Source of the DNA: an uncultured Candidatus Saccharibacteria bacterium
GTDB lineage: Bacteria; Patescibacteriota; Saccharimonadia; Saccharimonadales; Saccharimonadaceae
Direction of reading: 5' to 3'
NCBI GenBank assembly: GCA_938036845.1
Contig: CALHWA010000092.1
Span: 1 to 13,091, forward strand
Length of the DNA: 13,091 nt
Shown here: positions 6,214 to 13,091 of the stretch, piece after piece
Position numbering within the stretch: position 1 is the first letter of the stretch
Layout of the letters: each line of letters starts with the position of its first letter
Program-made: the position numbers and the translations under genes
Notes under the pieces: model-generated
Seen by the model: the letters and a program-made list of their open reading frames with translations, nothing else
Told to the model about the DNA's origin: nothing
Databases searched by the model: none

Positions 6214-7725
6214 TCACTTCAGCCTCTCGCGAATCAGTTTCTGCGCCAGAGCTGGGTTGGCTTTGCCGCGGGAGCGCTTCATGACTTGCCCGACGAGGTA
6301 ACCAATTGCCTTATCCTTGCCAGCCTTGATATCGGCAATGGACGCTGCACTGGCTGGGTCATTCATCACCTCATCGACAATTGCGCCAATCGCCCCCTTG
6401 TCTGATACCTGGAGCAAGTTCTTTGCCTCAGCAATCGCCTCAGGCATCTTGCCAGTATATTGCTCGTCAAAAAGGTCAAGAAAGAGCTCCTTCGCACCAG
6501 TCGAGCTGACTTTGTTGTCCTCCACCAACTGTGAGAGCAGTAAGAGTCGCCGCGGCCCAACAAAACCCGATTCAACCTTACTCATATCCATCAACTCTTC
6601 TGGCGTGGAAGCAAACCAGTTAAAGATCCGCTTGACAAGCCGCTCATACACCGACTCATCAATGCCAAGGCTCTGCAAAATCGACGCAGCATTATGCTCT
6701 AGTGGGTAGATACTACTGAGCAAAATAGCCAGTAGCTGATGGCTGAGCACAGTATTAACCACCGAGTTATCCAGCGCAAGACTCTGCCACTGCGCACGGT
6801 ATTCGCCTGGCATCGTCGGTACGTCCTGCTGGACACGGGCAATCTCTTCATCCGTCAAGACAATTGGTGGAATGTCTGGGTCGGGCATGTAGCGATAGTC
6901 CTGTGCATCTTCTTTGCTGCGCTGGCTCGTGGTGATGCCTTTATCGTCACTCCAGCCACGGGTTTCTTGCACGACACGCTCACCGCGCTCGAGCAAAGCT
7001 GCCTGACGTGCAAATTCATACTCCACTGCCTTTTCTACACTGCGGAAGCTGTTGAGATTCTTCACTTCAGCACGCGTACCAAGCTGATCTGAACCCTTTG
7101 GCGCGATTGAGATATTAACGTCAAAGCGCATATTGCCATGGTAGAGATCACCGTGTGTGACGCCAGCATAGGTCATGAGCTTGTGAAGCTCTGCCGCATA
7201 GGCACGGGCCTCGGCTGCTGAGTGAATATCGGGCTGTGAGACGATCTCAATCAGTGGTGTGCCCGCCCGGTTGAGGTCAACTAGCGAGTAGCCATCGTGG
7301 TGTGTTAGCTTGCCAGCATCTTCCTCCATGTGAGCATGGTCGATCCGGACGCGCGTGGTACTGCCATCATCGAGCGGCACATCCACATAGCCCGCCAAGA
7401 TAATTGGCTGATACATCTGGCTCGTCTGGTAGCCTTTCGGTAGATCTGGATAAAAATAATGCTTACGATCGAAGCGCGAAACGCGAGCGATGGGTGCATT
7501 GAGTGCCTTGCCAGCCCGAATCGCAAGATCGACCGCGTGGCGATTCAGCACTGGTAGCATACCAGGCAGGCCGAAATCGATTGGATGGACTTTGCTATTA
7601 GGCTCGGCATCGCGGGCGTCATTGTCTGCTGGGCTGAAGAGTTTTGTGTCTGTTGCCAACTGTACGTGGCATTCGATACCAATCGTCACTTCATATTTTT
7701 GCAAAACATCGTGAGAAACTGCCAT
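6214..7725 (-). CDS. gatB: Asp/Glu-tRNA amidotransferase subunit B
   Basis: A 503-aa protein, slightly longer than the usual 475-480, forming the kinase/tRNA-binding subunit of GatCAB. It phosphorylates the misacylated Glu-tRNA(Gln) or Asp-tRNA(Asn) and uses ammonia from GatA to amidate it. The N-terminal cradle starts with VTIGIECHVQL at 13-23; the family signature FDRKHYFYPDLPKGYQ is at 85-100; YRYMPDPDIPPI follows in the middle; the C-terminal third carries the helical and YqeY-like tail domain that binds the tRNA. The ATG lies two bases after the stop of the HEPN-like ORF, with GGGAG upstream inside that ORF, so translation is tightly coupled. The partners gatC and gatA are upstream in the same run, separated only by that ORF. 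Confidence 0.97.
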   Translation of the reverse strand: MAVSHDVLQKYEVTIGIECHVQLATDTKLFSPADNDARDAEPNSKVHPIDFGLPGMLPVLNRHAVDLAIRAGKALNAPIARVSRFDRKHYFYPDLPKGYQTSQMYQPIILAGYVDVPLDDGSTTRVRIDHAHMEEDAGKLTHHDGYSLVDLNRAGTPLIEIVSQPDIHSAAEARAYAAELHKLMTYAGVTHGDLYHGNMRFDVNISIAPKGSDQLGTRAEVKNLNSFRSVEKAVEYEFARQAALLERGERVVQETRGWSDDKGITTSQRSKEDAQDYRYMPDPDIPPIVLTDEEIARVQQDVPTMPGEYRAQWQSLALDNSVVNTVLSHQLLAILLSSIYPLEHNAASILQSLGIDESVYERLVKRIFNWFASTPEELMDMSKVESGFVGPRRLLLLSQLVEDNKVSSTGAKELFLDLFDEQYTGKMPEAIAEAKNLLQVSDKGAIGAIVDEVMNDPASAASIADIKAGKDKAIGYLVGQVMKRSRGKANPALAQKLIRERLK

Positions 7726-7727
7726 AA

Positions 7728-8147
7728 TTATATCGCTCCCAAATCCTTTAACCCCTGTTTATACGCGGCTAATGCCCGCAAGGCAATCTCGCGCGAGAGC
7801 CGCACATTAGCCTCATGCGCCAGCTTGTTGCGCACCTTGTGAGCACCCCATACGTGGTTGCTATTGCTCCATTGTTCGCGGGCCGACTTCATGCGCTCGC
7901 CCATCGTATCGCCAGCAAAGCCACGTTCACGGAGAGCAAGATCGAGCAACTTATCTGCCTCGAAGATAGCTAGCTGATACGTGCCAATGTTGGATTTATC
8001 GAGGCTGTTCTCAATGGCAAGCCAGCGTGCTTGGTATTTCTCGACATTGAGCACCTTGCCACCCTGGCGCGTCAGGGCAACAACGACGACCAAGATCGCA
8101 GCAATGATGATAATACCCACCAAAAGGATCGTGACACTGCCAGACAT
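7728..8147 (-). CDS. Membrane-anchored HEPN-like protein inside the gat operon
   Basis: A 139-aa protein with one strong N-terminal membrane helix (about 4-25) and a soluble, mostly helical domain (about 36-139). It contains R106-N-K-L-A-H111, an R-x4-H motif of the kind that forms the active site of HEPN ribonucleases, within a helix preceded by WSNSNHVWGAHKV. The domain also has conserved-looking pieces YQLAIFEADKLLDLAL (57-72) and a C-terminal helix ending KDLGAI. I infer a HEPN fold; catalytic activity is not shown, since many HEPN domains are inactive. Topology suggests a cytoplasmic soluble domain. The ATG overlaps the gatA stop (TGATG), with AAAGGAG upstream, and gatB follows after two bases, so it is translationally coupled within the amidotransferase operon. 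Confidence 0.85.
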   Translation of the reverse strand: MSGSVTILLVGIIIIAAILVVVVALTRQGGKVLNVEKYQARWLAIENSLDKSNIGTYQLAIFEADKLLDLALRERGFAGDTMGERMKSAREQWSNSNHVWGAHKVRNKLAHEANVRLSREIALRALAAYKQGLKDLGAI

Positions 8148-9556
8148 CAGGCGCTCCTTTCTGTAGCTGCTTGGGTTGCCACAGCAAGCAGCGTTGCATC
8201 ACTCTGCATGGGGCCGATCAACTGCGCACCGATTGGCAGGCCCGTCTGGCTCACTCCAGCCGGCACATTCAGTGCAGGTAAGCCTGCCAGACTGGCTGGC
8301 ACTGTCATGATATCCGCGAGATACATCTTAAGCGGGTCGTCGCTGTTTTCGCCAAGACCAAAGGCAGGAGTTGGTGCTGTCGGCAAAAGAAGCATGTCGT
8401 ATTGCTCAAACAGGGCGTTAAATTCGTTGATGAGTAGTGTCCGCGCTTTTTGCGCCTGGAGATAGTACGCGTCGAAATACCCACTACTCAGTACGTAGCT
8501 ACCAATCATAATGCGTCGCTTATTCTCTGGCATAAAGCCTTCGTCGCGGCTCCGACCATAAAGCTCGGCCAGTGTCTTAACTCCCTCAGCGCGATGGCCA
8601 TAGCGTACACCATCGTAGCGCGCCAGGTTGCTTGAGATCTCAGCCGGCACAACAATGTAGTAGATAGCAAGAGCGTGCTGGAGCATCGGCATACTCACTG
8701 TCTCAACAGTATGGCCGTGCGATCGCAGCGTATCGGCATACTGGCTGACCACCTGACGCACCTCCGCATCAACACCATCACCCATTGCTTCATTGATGAT
8801 ACCAATCTTCAATTGTTGCGACGTCTCGGTTGCAGGCGCGAAGAAGTCGGGCAGCGTCGTCATATCCTTCGGGTCTTGGCCAGCCATGACGCTCATCACC
8901 ACAGCAACATCCTCAGCGCTACGTGCAAAGCAGCCCATCGTATCAGTGCTCGAGGCCATTGCCACGACACCATAGCGGCTCGCTGTACCATAGGTTGGCT
9001 TGATACCATACACACCGTTGAAGCTAGCGGGTTGGCGAATCGAGCCTCCCGTATCTGTTCCTAAGGCAAATGGCACTATGTCGAGCGCCGTCACCACAGC
9101 CGAGCCACCACTGCTGCCGCCAGCGACTTTCGTTTTGTCGACAGCGTTGTGTGTAGCACCAAAGTATGAGTTCTCTGTGCTCCCACCATGCGCAAAGGCA
9201 TCGAGGTTGCTCTTGCCAATGCAGATAGCCCCAGCTGCTTCAAGCTTATCTACCACCGTTGCCTGAAGAGGCGTATCAAAGTTCTCAAGCATCTTGCTAG
9301 CTGCCGTACTCGGTGCACCATATGCAAGATAATTATCCTTAACGACGAACGGCACACCAGCCAGGACTCCAATGTCCTCGCCCCGAGCTAGTGCCTCATC
9401 AACTTCTCGTGCCCGCTGCAATGCCCGCTCCTCTGTCAGGCTCAGCAGGGCGTGGTATTCCTTGGCGTCACGCGCCCGCTGTAAAGCCGCTTGTACCTGG
9501 GCAGTAGCCGATGTCTGGCCTTGTTTGATCTGAGCAACTCTCTCTGTAATATTCAT
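8147..9556 (-). CDS. gatA: Asp/Glu-tRNA amidotransferase subunit A (amidase)
   Basis: A 469-aa amidase-signature enzyme, near the usual length of about 480. It hydrolyses glutamine to release ammonia, which is channelled to GatB. The Ser-cisSer-Lys triad is visible: K73 in VVKDN, S148 in GGSSGGSA and S172 in DTGGSIRQPA, spaced as in characterised GatA proteins. GKSNLDAFAHGGSTENS (114-130) and GVYGIKPTYG (181-190) are typical of GatA rather than general amidases. The ATG follows the gatC stop by one base, with AAGGTG about eight bases upstream. The TGA stop overlaps the start of the HEPN-like ORF. The organism therefore probably relies on the indirect, transamidation route for Gln-tRNA and/or Asn-tRNA. 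Confidence 0.98.
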   Translation of the reverse strand: MNITERVAQIKQGQTSATAQVQAALQRARDAKEYHALLSLTEERALQRAREVDEALARGEDIGVLAGVPFVVKDNYLAYGAPSTAASKMLENFDTPLQATVVDKLEAAGAICIGKSNLDAFAHGGSTENSYFGATHNAVDKTKVAGGSSGGSAVVTALDIVPFALGTDTGGSIRQPASFNGVYGIKPTYGTASRYGVVAMASSTDTMGCFARSAEDVAVVMSVMAGQDPKDMTTLPDFFAPATETSQQLKIGIINEAMGDGVDAEVRQVVSQYADTLRSHGHTVETVSMPMLQHALAIYYIVVPAEISSNLARYDGVRYGHRAEGVKTLAELYGRSRDEGFMPENKRRIMIGSYVLSSGYFDAYYLQAQKARTLLINEFNALFEQYDMLLLPTAPTPAFGLGENSDDPLKMYLADIMTVPASLAGLPALNVPAGVSQTGLPIGAQLIGPMQSDATLLAVATQAATERSA

Positions 9557-9557
9557 A

Positions 9558-9851
9558 TCACAACACCTTCGGTACTTTTACACACTTATCTGCCTGCTCG
9601 GCGGCTAGCCCCAATAGCTGCTCGCGCGATACGTCGCTGGCATCTATTGTGTCGGGCCGCCACACATTAGTCAGGCCAGTTACTTGGTAGGTTGGCTCGA
9701 CACCAGTCGTGTCGAGAGTGGATAGCTGCTCGATGTAGTGCAGGATATCCTCGAGGTTTTGGCGCAGCGCAGCGACGTCGGCTGAATCACCAAGACTAAT
9801 CGAACTTAATTGTGCAAGGTGCTGCACATCTTCAGTGGTAATACTACTCAT
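9558..9851 (-). CDS. gatC: Asp/Glu-tRNA amidotransferase subunit C
   Basis: A 97-aa protein beginning MSSITTEDVQHLAQLSSISL, with the typical GatC features: a helical N-terminus, NLEDILHYIEQLSTLDT in the middle, then GVEPTYQV and the extended C-terminal belt WRPDT that wraps the GatA-GatB interface. I chose the ATG at 9849-9851. The frame opens farther upstream at 9872, but those seven codons overlap the predicted -10 box and add no family sequence. There is no Shine-Dalgarno; an extended -10 ends nine bases upstream, so the mRNA probably starts two or three bases before the ATG. It is the first gene of the gat-galU operon. Confidence 0.95.
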   Translation of the reverse strand: MSSITTEDVQHLAQLSSISLGDSADVAALRQNLEDILHYIEQLSTLDTTGVEPTYQVTGLTNVWRPDTIDASDVSREQLLGLAAEQADKCVKVPKVL

Positions 9852-9860
9852 TATGGATAT

Positions 9861-9869
9861 ATTGTACCA
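9861..9869 (-). promoter_or_regulatory. Extended -10 promoter of the gatC operon
   Basis: The - strand reads TGG-TACAAT, then nine bases, then the gatC ATG. TGN plus TANAAT is an extended -10; no convincing -35 is seen. The expected start site lies two or three bases before the ATG. This is likely the main promoter for gatC through the DUF5665 gene, since intergenic gaps downstream are 73 bases or less. Confidence 0.55.
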
Positions 9870-9950
9870 CATTCGGTGCGTGGAATCGCTATATATTAAT
9901 GAGTAATGCGTCAGTGAGAAGTGTGGGCAGTACGGAGTGCAATAATCATG

Positions 9951-10931
9951 CTAAGCTACTTCCAACTTATCACTCTTAGCCCGATTGCAGCGCCAACAGA
10001 GTGCTCGCAAATTGTGCTCGGTCGTAATACCACCTTTCGACACTGGCACAATATGATCAACTTCGAGCAAGAGGTGTTTCTCATCCCGGCGCGAGACATG
10101 GCACTTCTGGCATTCGTAGTTGTCTCTGCGCAAGATAAACCGTCTGAGCTTTGGCGTCATAAGCTGACGCTGAAACCGCGCAGATTTGCGATACGTTATC
10201 TGTTGGCTGAGATATTCTGCCAATTTTTGGAGCTTTTTCTCTGTAAGAGTAATATCGAACGAGTAGTTATTGCGCTTGGCAGGCGAAGTGTACTTAAATG
10301 AATATACAAGGAAATAATTCTTTTCAAACTTAGGCAATGTATTCGACCCAAGCTGCTTCATTGTCATTTTCTTGAAAATATAGGCTCCAACGTACATTTT
10401 GGCATCAATGAAGTCCATAATTTCGTTGTATTCGCTCCGCAGTATTTCCTCAGTCTTTTTAATTGTGTCGTATTTCTGGAGGATTTGCTCGAGTATTTGC
10501 ACTGTCTCTTCGTTTATTGTGCGCTGCGCAAAAAAATATTTGACGATATAGCGGTATGGGTCAAGCTGCGCATTTTTATACACCGTAAGTGTGCTATTTT
10601 TCACATGCGCATGCGAAAGCCTCGACTGCTGCTGACGAATAAAACGCTTGGTTTCGGGTAAAAAGGCATTGAAGTCGTTATATTCTTGTATTTGCTTGGC
10701 AAGCCTCTGCTTGACACTTTGAAACTCTGCCGTTTTGTAATAACCACGCGTCCTCCAAAACACGATGCAATAACAAACGACAAAGAATATCACTGGCAGG
10801 CAGAGCAATACAACGTTGCAGATAGCAAGTCCAATAAGAATCGACCACCGGATAAACTTCGGTCGACGATCAATCGTTGCCAAGAAATATATCACCTGTT
10901 CTGGCAGGGCGTGAGTATCACGTATAGGCAT
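9951..10931 (-). CDS. Membrane-anchored HNH endonuclease
   Basis: A 326-aa protein. Residues 1-28 are basic near the end; 30-59 form a 30-residue hydrophobic stretch with a Pro at 46, either one long or two short membrane helices. A long helical region (60-180) follows, then a mixed domain (200-250), and a C-terminal HNH nuclease at about 261-321. The nuclease has C274-x2-C277 and C312-x2-C315 for structural zinc, D292-H293 in VDHIVPVSKGG with His as general base, N307, and N316 with K319 in CNRAK. The last 70 residues resemble HNH proteins I recall from Firmicutes. GC is lower than in its neighbours, which suggests transfer. It has its own -10 and no Shine-Dalgarno. The target and biological role are unknown: defence, DNA uptake or maintenance are all possible. 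Confidence 0.9.
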   Translation of the reverse strand: MPIRDTHALPEQVIYFLATIDRRPKFIRWSILIGLAICNVVLLCLPVIFFVVCYCIVFWRTRGYYKTAEFQSVKQRLAKQIQEYNDFNAFLPETKRFIRQQQSRLSHAHVKNSTLTVYKNAQLDPYRYIVKYFFAQRTINEETVQILEQILQKYDTIKKTEEILRSEYNEIMDFIDAKMYVGAYIFKKMTMKQLGSNTLPKFEKNYFLVYSFKYTSPAKRNNYSFDITLTEKKLQKLAEYLSQQITYRKSARFQRQLMTPKLRRFILRRDNYECQKCHVSRRDEKHLLLEVDHIVPVSKGGITTEHNLRALCWRCNRAKSDKLEVA

Positions 10932-10941
10932 ACTACATCAC

Positions 10942-10947
10942 ATTATA
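10942..10947 (-). promoter_or_regulatory. -10 box of the HNH gene
   Basis: A perfect TATAAT on the - strand ends ten bases before the ATG, with no Shine-Dalgarno in between, so the 5' leader would be only three or four bases. No clear -35 and no TGN extension in register are present. It lies in the 59-base gap after the uvrB stop. Confidence 0.5.
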
Positions 10948-10990
10948 CACTCTATGCCTGTGTCGATCGTAGGTTTACTCAGCTACTGCT

Positions 10991-12964
10991 CTACAACTTA
11001 CTCTTCACTTCAGCGATCAAATCTCGCAGCTCGGCTGCCCGCTCAAACTCAAGATTGGCACTAGCGAGATTCATTTGGCCAGTCAGATCTTTGATAAGAC
11101 TCTTGTATTCGTCCTTGGGGATTTTACGCAAGTCAAGCTTGGGCGCGTCATCCTCCTTTTGCGGGATGATGGAGCGCAGACCTTCGTCGATCGCTTTATT
11201 AATACCACGCGGTGTAATACCATGTTCGCGATTATATGCCTGCTGAATTTCGCGTCGGCGTTTGGTTTCGTCAATCGCTCGGCGCATACTATCGGTGATA
11301 CTATCACCATACATAATTACCCTGCCCTCAACGTGGCGAGCTGCCCGGCCAATTGTCTGGATGAGGCTACGCTCGCTGCGAAGGAAGCCTTCTTTATCGG
11401 CATCCATAATCGCCACCAAGCTCACCTCTGGCAAGTCGATCCCCTCACGCAAGAGGTTGATCCCTACCAGGACATCATACAGGCCCATGCGCAGATCACG
11501 CAGAATGTCACCGCGCTCGAGCGTGTCTATCTCACTGTGGATATAAGCTGTCTTGATGCCGAGTTCGGTCAGGTAGGTAGAGAGATCCTCGGCCATGCGC
11601 TTGGTGAGCGTTGTCACGAGCACGCGCTGCTGCTGGCTGGTGCGCTCGCGAATCTCTGCAATGAGGTCATCCACTTGTCCTTCCGTTGGGCGAACAATGA
11701 TTTCTGGGTCGAGCAAGCCAGTGGGGCGAATCACCTGCTGAGCAGGAGCGGCGCTCCGCTCTAACTCATAATCACCAGGGGTAGCAGAGACATAAATCAC
11801 TTGGTTGATGTGCTTATCAAATTCATCAAAGCGCAGTGGACGATTGTCTAGCGCGCTTGGCAGGCGAAAGCCATGCTCCACCAGCACTTCTTTGCGAGCG
11901 CGGTCACCATTATACATCGCGCGCACTTGGGGGACGGTTACGTGACTCTCGTCGATCAACATCAAGAAATCATCGGGGAAGTAATCGAGCAAGGTAGCTG
12001 GCTGCTCACCCGCTTCGCGGTTGGTGAGGTAGCGACTATAGTTTTCGATCCCCTTCACGAAGCCAGTCTGCTCGAGCATTTCCAGGTCGTACTTCGTGCG
12101 CTGGCTCAAGCGCTGCGCCTCAAGCAGCTTGCCGTGCGCCTCAAACCACTGCTCACGATCCTCATACTCCTGTCGAATCCGGTCAATCGCCTGCTTAATT
12201 TTCTCCTTAGGCGTTGCATAGTGACTACTCGGAAAGATAGTAAACTCCGCTGGCTCATCGAGGATCTCGCCAGTAAGCGGGTTGATGTGTGTAATTCGAT
12301 CCACCTCATCACCAAAAAATTCCACCCGATAGGCCGTCTCTTGCCCTGCCGGAAAGACATCGACCACATCGCCCTTGACGCGAAAGGCACCGCGTGCAAA
12401 ATCGATATCATTGCGATGGTATTGGATATCCATCAGCTGGCGCAAAAATTTATCCTGAACTCGCCGCTCACCCTGACGCACTGTGACGGATAGCTCATAA
12501 TAATCAGCTGGCGAACCCAGGCCATAGATACAGCTAACACTGGCGATAATAATCACATCGCGGCGCGTGAGTAATGCATCAGTCGCCGCATGGCGGAGGC
12601 GGTCAATCTCCTCATTGATGGCCGAATCCTTTTCGATATATGTATCACTGCTGGCAATATATGCTTCTGGCTGATAATAATCAAAATAACTGACGAAGTA
12701 ATGTACTTCGTTTTCTGGAAAGAACTGCTTAAACTCACTAAAGAGCTGCGCCGCAAGCGTCTTGTTGTGTGCCAAAACCAGCGTCGGCACGCCACGCTGA
12801 GCGATAATATTTGCCATCGTAAAGGTCTTACCGCTACCCGTTGCACCAAGTAGTGTCTGCTCGCGCTGACCAGCATCCAGGCCACCAAGTAACTGAGCGA
12901 TCGCCTGTGGCTGATCACCGGTCGGTTTGTAAGCAGAACGAAGCCGAAATGGTATGTGTGTCAC
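10991..12964 (-). CDS. uvrB: UvrABC excinuclease subunit B
   Basis: A 657-aa protein, the standard UvrB length. It is the damage-verifying helicase-like subunit of nucleotide excision repair, loaded by UvrA and then binding UvrC. Visible parts: [11 protein letters not shown] at 12-22, Walker A GATGSGKT at 40-47, the strand-separating beta-hairpin region [19 protein letters not shown] (96-114), DESH at 338-341, helicase motif V/VI regions [13 protein letters not shown] (501-513) and QTIGRAARH (536-544), and a C-terminal UVR helical hairpin (about 620-655) that contacts UvrC. The start is GTG at 12962-12964, fitting the usual N-terminus; no Shine-Dalgarno precedes it, and an extended -10 ends seven bases upstream. 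uvrA and uvrC are not in the window. The gene begins 27 bases after the upstream partial gene. Confidence 0.98.
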   Translation of the reverse strand: MTHIPFRLRSAYKPTGDQPQAIAQLLGGLDAGQREQTLLGATGSGKTFTMANIIAQRGVPTLVLAHNKTLAAQLFSEFKQFFPENEVHYFVSYFDYYQPEAYIASSDTYIEKDSAINEEIDRLRHAATDALLTRRDVIIIASVSCIYGLGSPADYYELSVTVRQGERRVQDKFLRQLMDIQYHRNDIDFARGAFRVKGDVVDVFPAGQETAYRVEFFGDEVDRITHINPLTGEILDEPAEFTIFPSSHYATPKEKIKQAIDRIRQEYEDREQWFEAHGKLLEAQRLSQRTKYDLEMLEQTGFVKGIENYSRYLTNREAGEQPATLLDYFPDDFLMLIDESHVTVPQVRAMYNGDRARKEVLVEHGFRLPSALDNRPLRFDEFDKHINQVIYVSATPGDYELERSAAPAQQVIRPTGLLDPEIIVRPTEGQVDDLIAEIRERTSQQQRVLVTTLTKRMAEDLSTYLTELGIKTAYIHSEIDTLERGDILRDLRMGLYDVLVGINLLREGIDLPEVSLVAIMDADKEGFLRSERSLIQTIGRAARHVEGRVIMYGDSITDSMRRAIDETKRRREIQQAYNREHGITPRGINKAIDEGLRSIIPQKEDDAPKLDLRKIPKDEYKSLIKDLTGQMNLASANLEFERAAELRDLIAEVKSKL

Positions 12965-12971
12965 GCTCTTT

Positions 12972-12980
12972 AGTGTAGCA
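12972..12980 (-). promoter_or_regulatory. Extended -10 promoter of uvrB, leaderless configuration
   Basis: The - strand reads TGC-TACACT, then AAAGAGC, then GTG. The seven-base interval places the transcription start on or one base from the GTG start codon. The core is nearly identical to that of dnaE (TGC-TATACT). No LexA-like box is evident, and the -35 region lies in the end of the upstream gene. Confidence 0.58.
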
Positions 12981-12991
12981 TAGCAGACTAA

Positions 12992-13091
12992 CTAAATCAC
13001 ACTCTGGCGATTCATCTCAGCAAGGAGTTTGTTGTACGTTGCTTGCGGGTCTTTGGCGTGGTTGATCACCCCACCAACACTAATCACATCA
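12992..13091 (-). CDS. C-terminal end of an unrecognised protein (partial)
   Basis: The frame enters from the right edge and ends with TAG at 12992-12994, giving 32 residues. It starts DVISVGGVINHAKDP and ends with AEMNRQSVI. The codons look coding and the frame is open to the window edge, but the fragment has no motif I recognise, so I assign no function. It is on the same strand as uvrB, 27 bases upstream of its start, and may share a transcript with it, although uvrB has its own promoter-like element. Confidence 0.6.
   Translation of the reverse strand, partial: DVISVGGVINHAKDPQATYNKLLAEMNRQSVI

Noticed and set aside
4097..9560. UGA recoding (code 25) as in Gracilibacteria/SR1
   Set aside because: gatC, gatA and the DUF5665 gene all end at TGA exactly where the families end, so UGA is a stop.
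9852..9872. Longer gatC start seven codons upstream
   Set aside because: It would place the -10 hexamer inside the coding region and adds residues not expected for GatC; MSSITTEDV is a typical GatC start.
11075..11764. 229-aa open frame on the + strand
   Set aside because: It lies entirely antisense to uvrB, whose full-length conserved translation explains the open frame; no RBS or family motif is seen.
1..13091. CRISPR array, insertion sequence, attachment site or replication origin
   Set aside because: No regularly spaced repeats, transposase frames, tRNA-end duplications or clusters of DnaA-box-like sequences were seen.

Overview
The window reads as a chromosomal stretch of a small-genome bacterium, most likely a Patescibacteria/CPR member and perhaps Candidatus Saccharibacteria (TM7). 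This is an inference from the kinds of genes, their compactness and recalled family resemblance, not from a search. UGA is a normal stop here: gatC, gatA and the DUF5665 gene all end in TGA. That argues against the UGA-recoding Gracilibacteria/SR1 lineages.

Layout: the left edge (1-146, + strand) is the 3' end of a SpoU/TrmH-type RNA methyltransferase gene. A 242-base gap follows, with a good sigma70-like promoter on the + strand and strong RNA secondary structure. I read it as a candidate structured non-coding RNA of unknown family. Every other gene is on the - strand. dnaE (389-4099) is convergent with the candidate RNA. An apparent eight-gene operon runs from 9851 down to 4274: gatC, gatA, a membrane-anchored HEPN-like ORF, gatB, galU, a small one-helix membrane protein, a YtxH-like protein and a DUF5665 protein. 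Upstream of it stand a membrane-anchored HNH nuclease gene of lower GC (9951-10931), uvrB (10991-12964), and the C-terminal end of an unrecognised gene at the right edge.

How the genes work together: GatCAB converts mischarged Glu-tRNA(Gln)/Asp-tRNA(Asn) to the correct amidated forms. GalU makes UDP-glucose for envelope polysaccharide. The three genes after galU all look like small envelope proteins. DnaE and UvrB are replication and nucleotide-excision-repair housekeeping genes. The accessory-looking parts are the HNH gene and the HEPN-like ORF inside the gat operon.

The clearest cross-gene pattern is in the starts. Genes that open a transcription unit (dnaE, uvrB, gatC, HNH gene) have a -10 element ending only 7-10 bases before the start codon, so their mRNAs should be leaderless or nearly so. 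Five of the seven downstream operon genes instead carry an AGGAG/GGGAG Shine-Dalgarno; gatA has a weaker AAGGTG, and the DUF5665 gene has neither signal.
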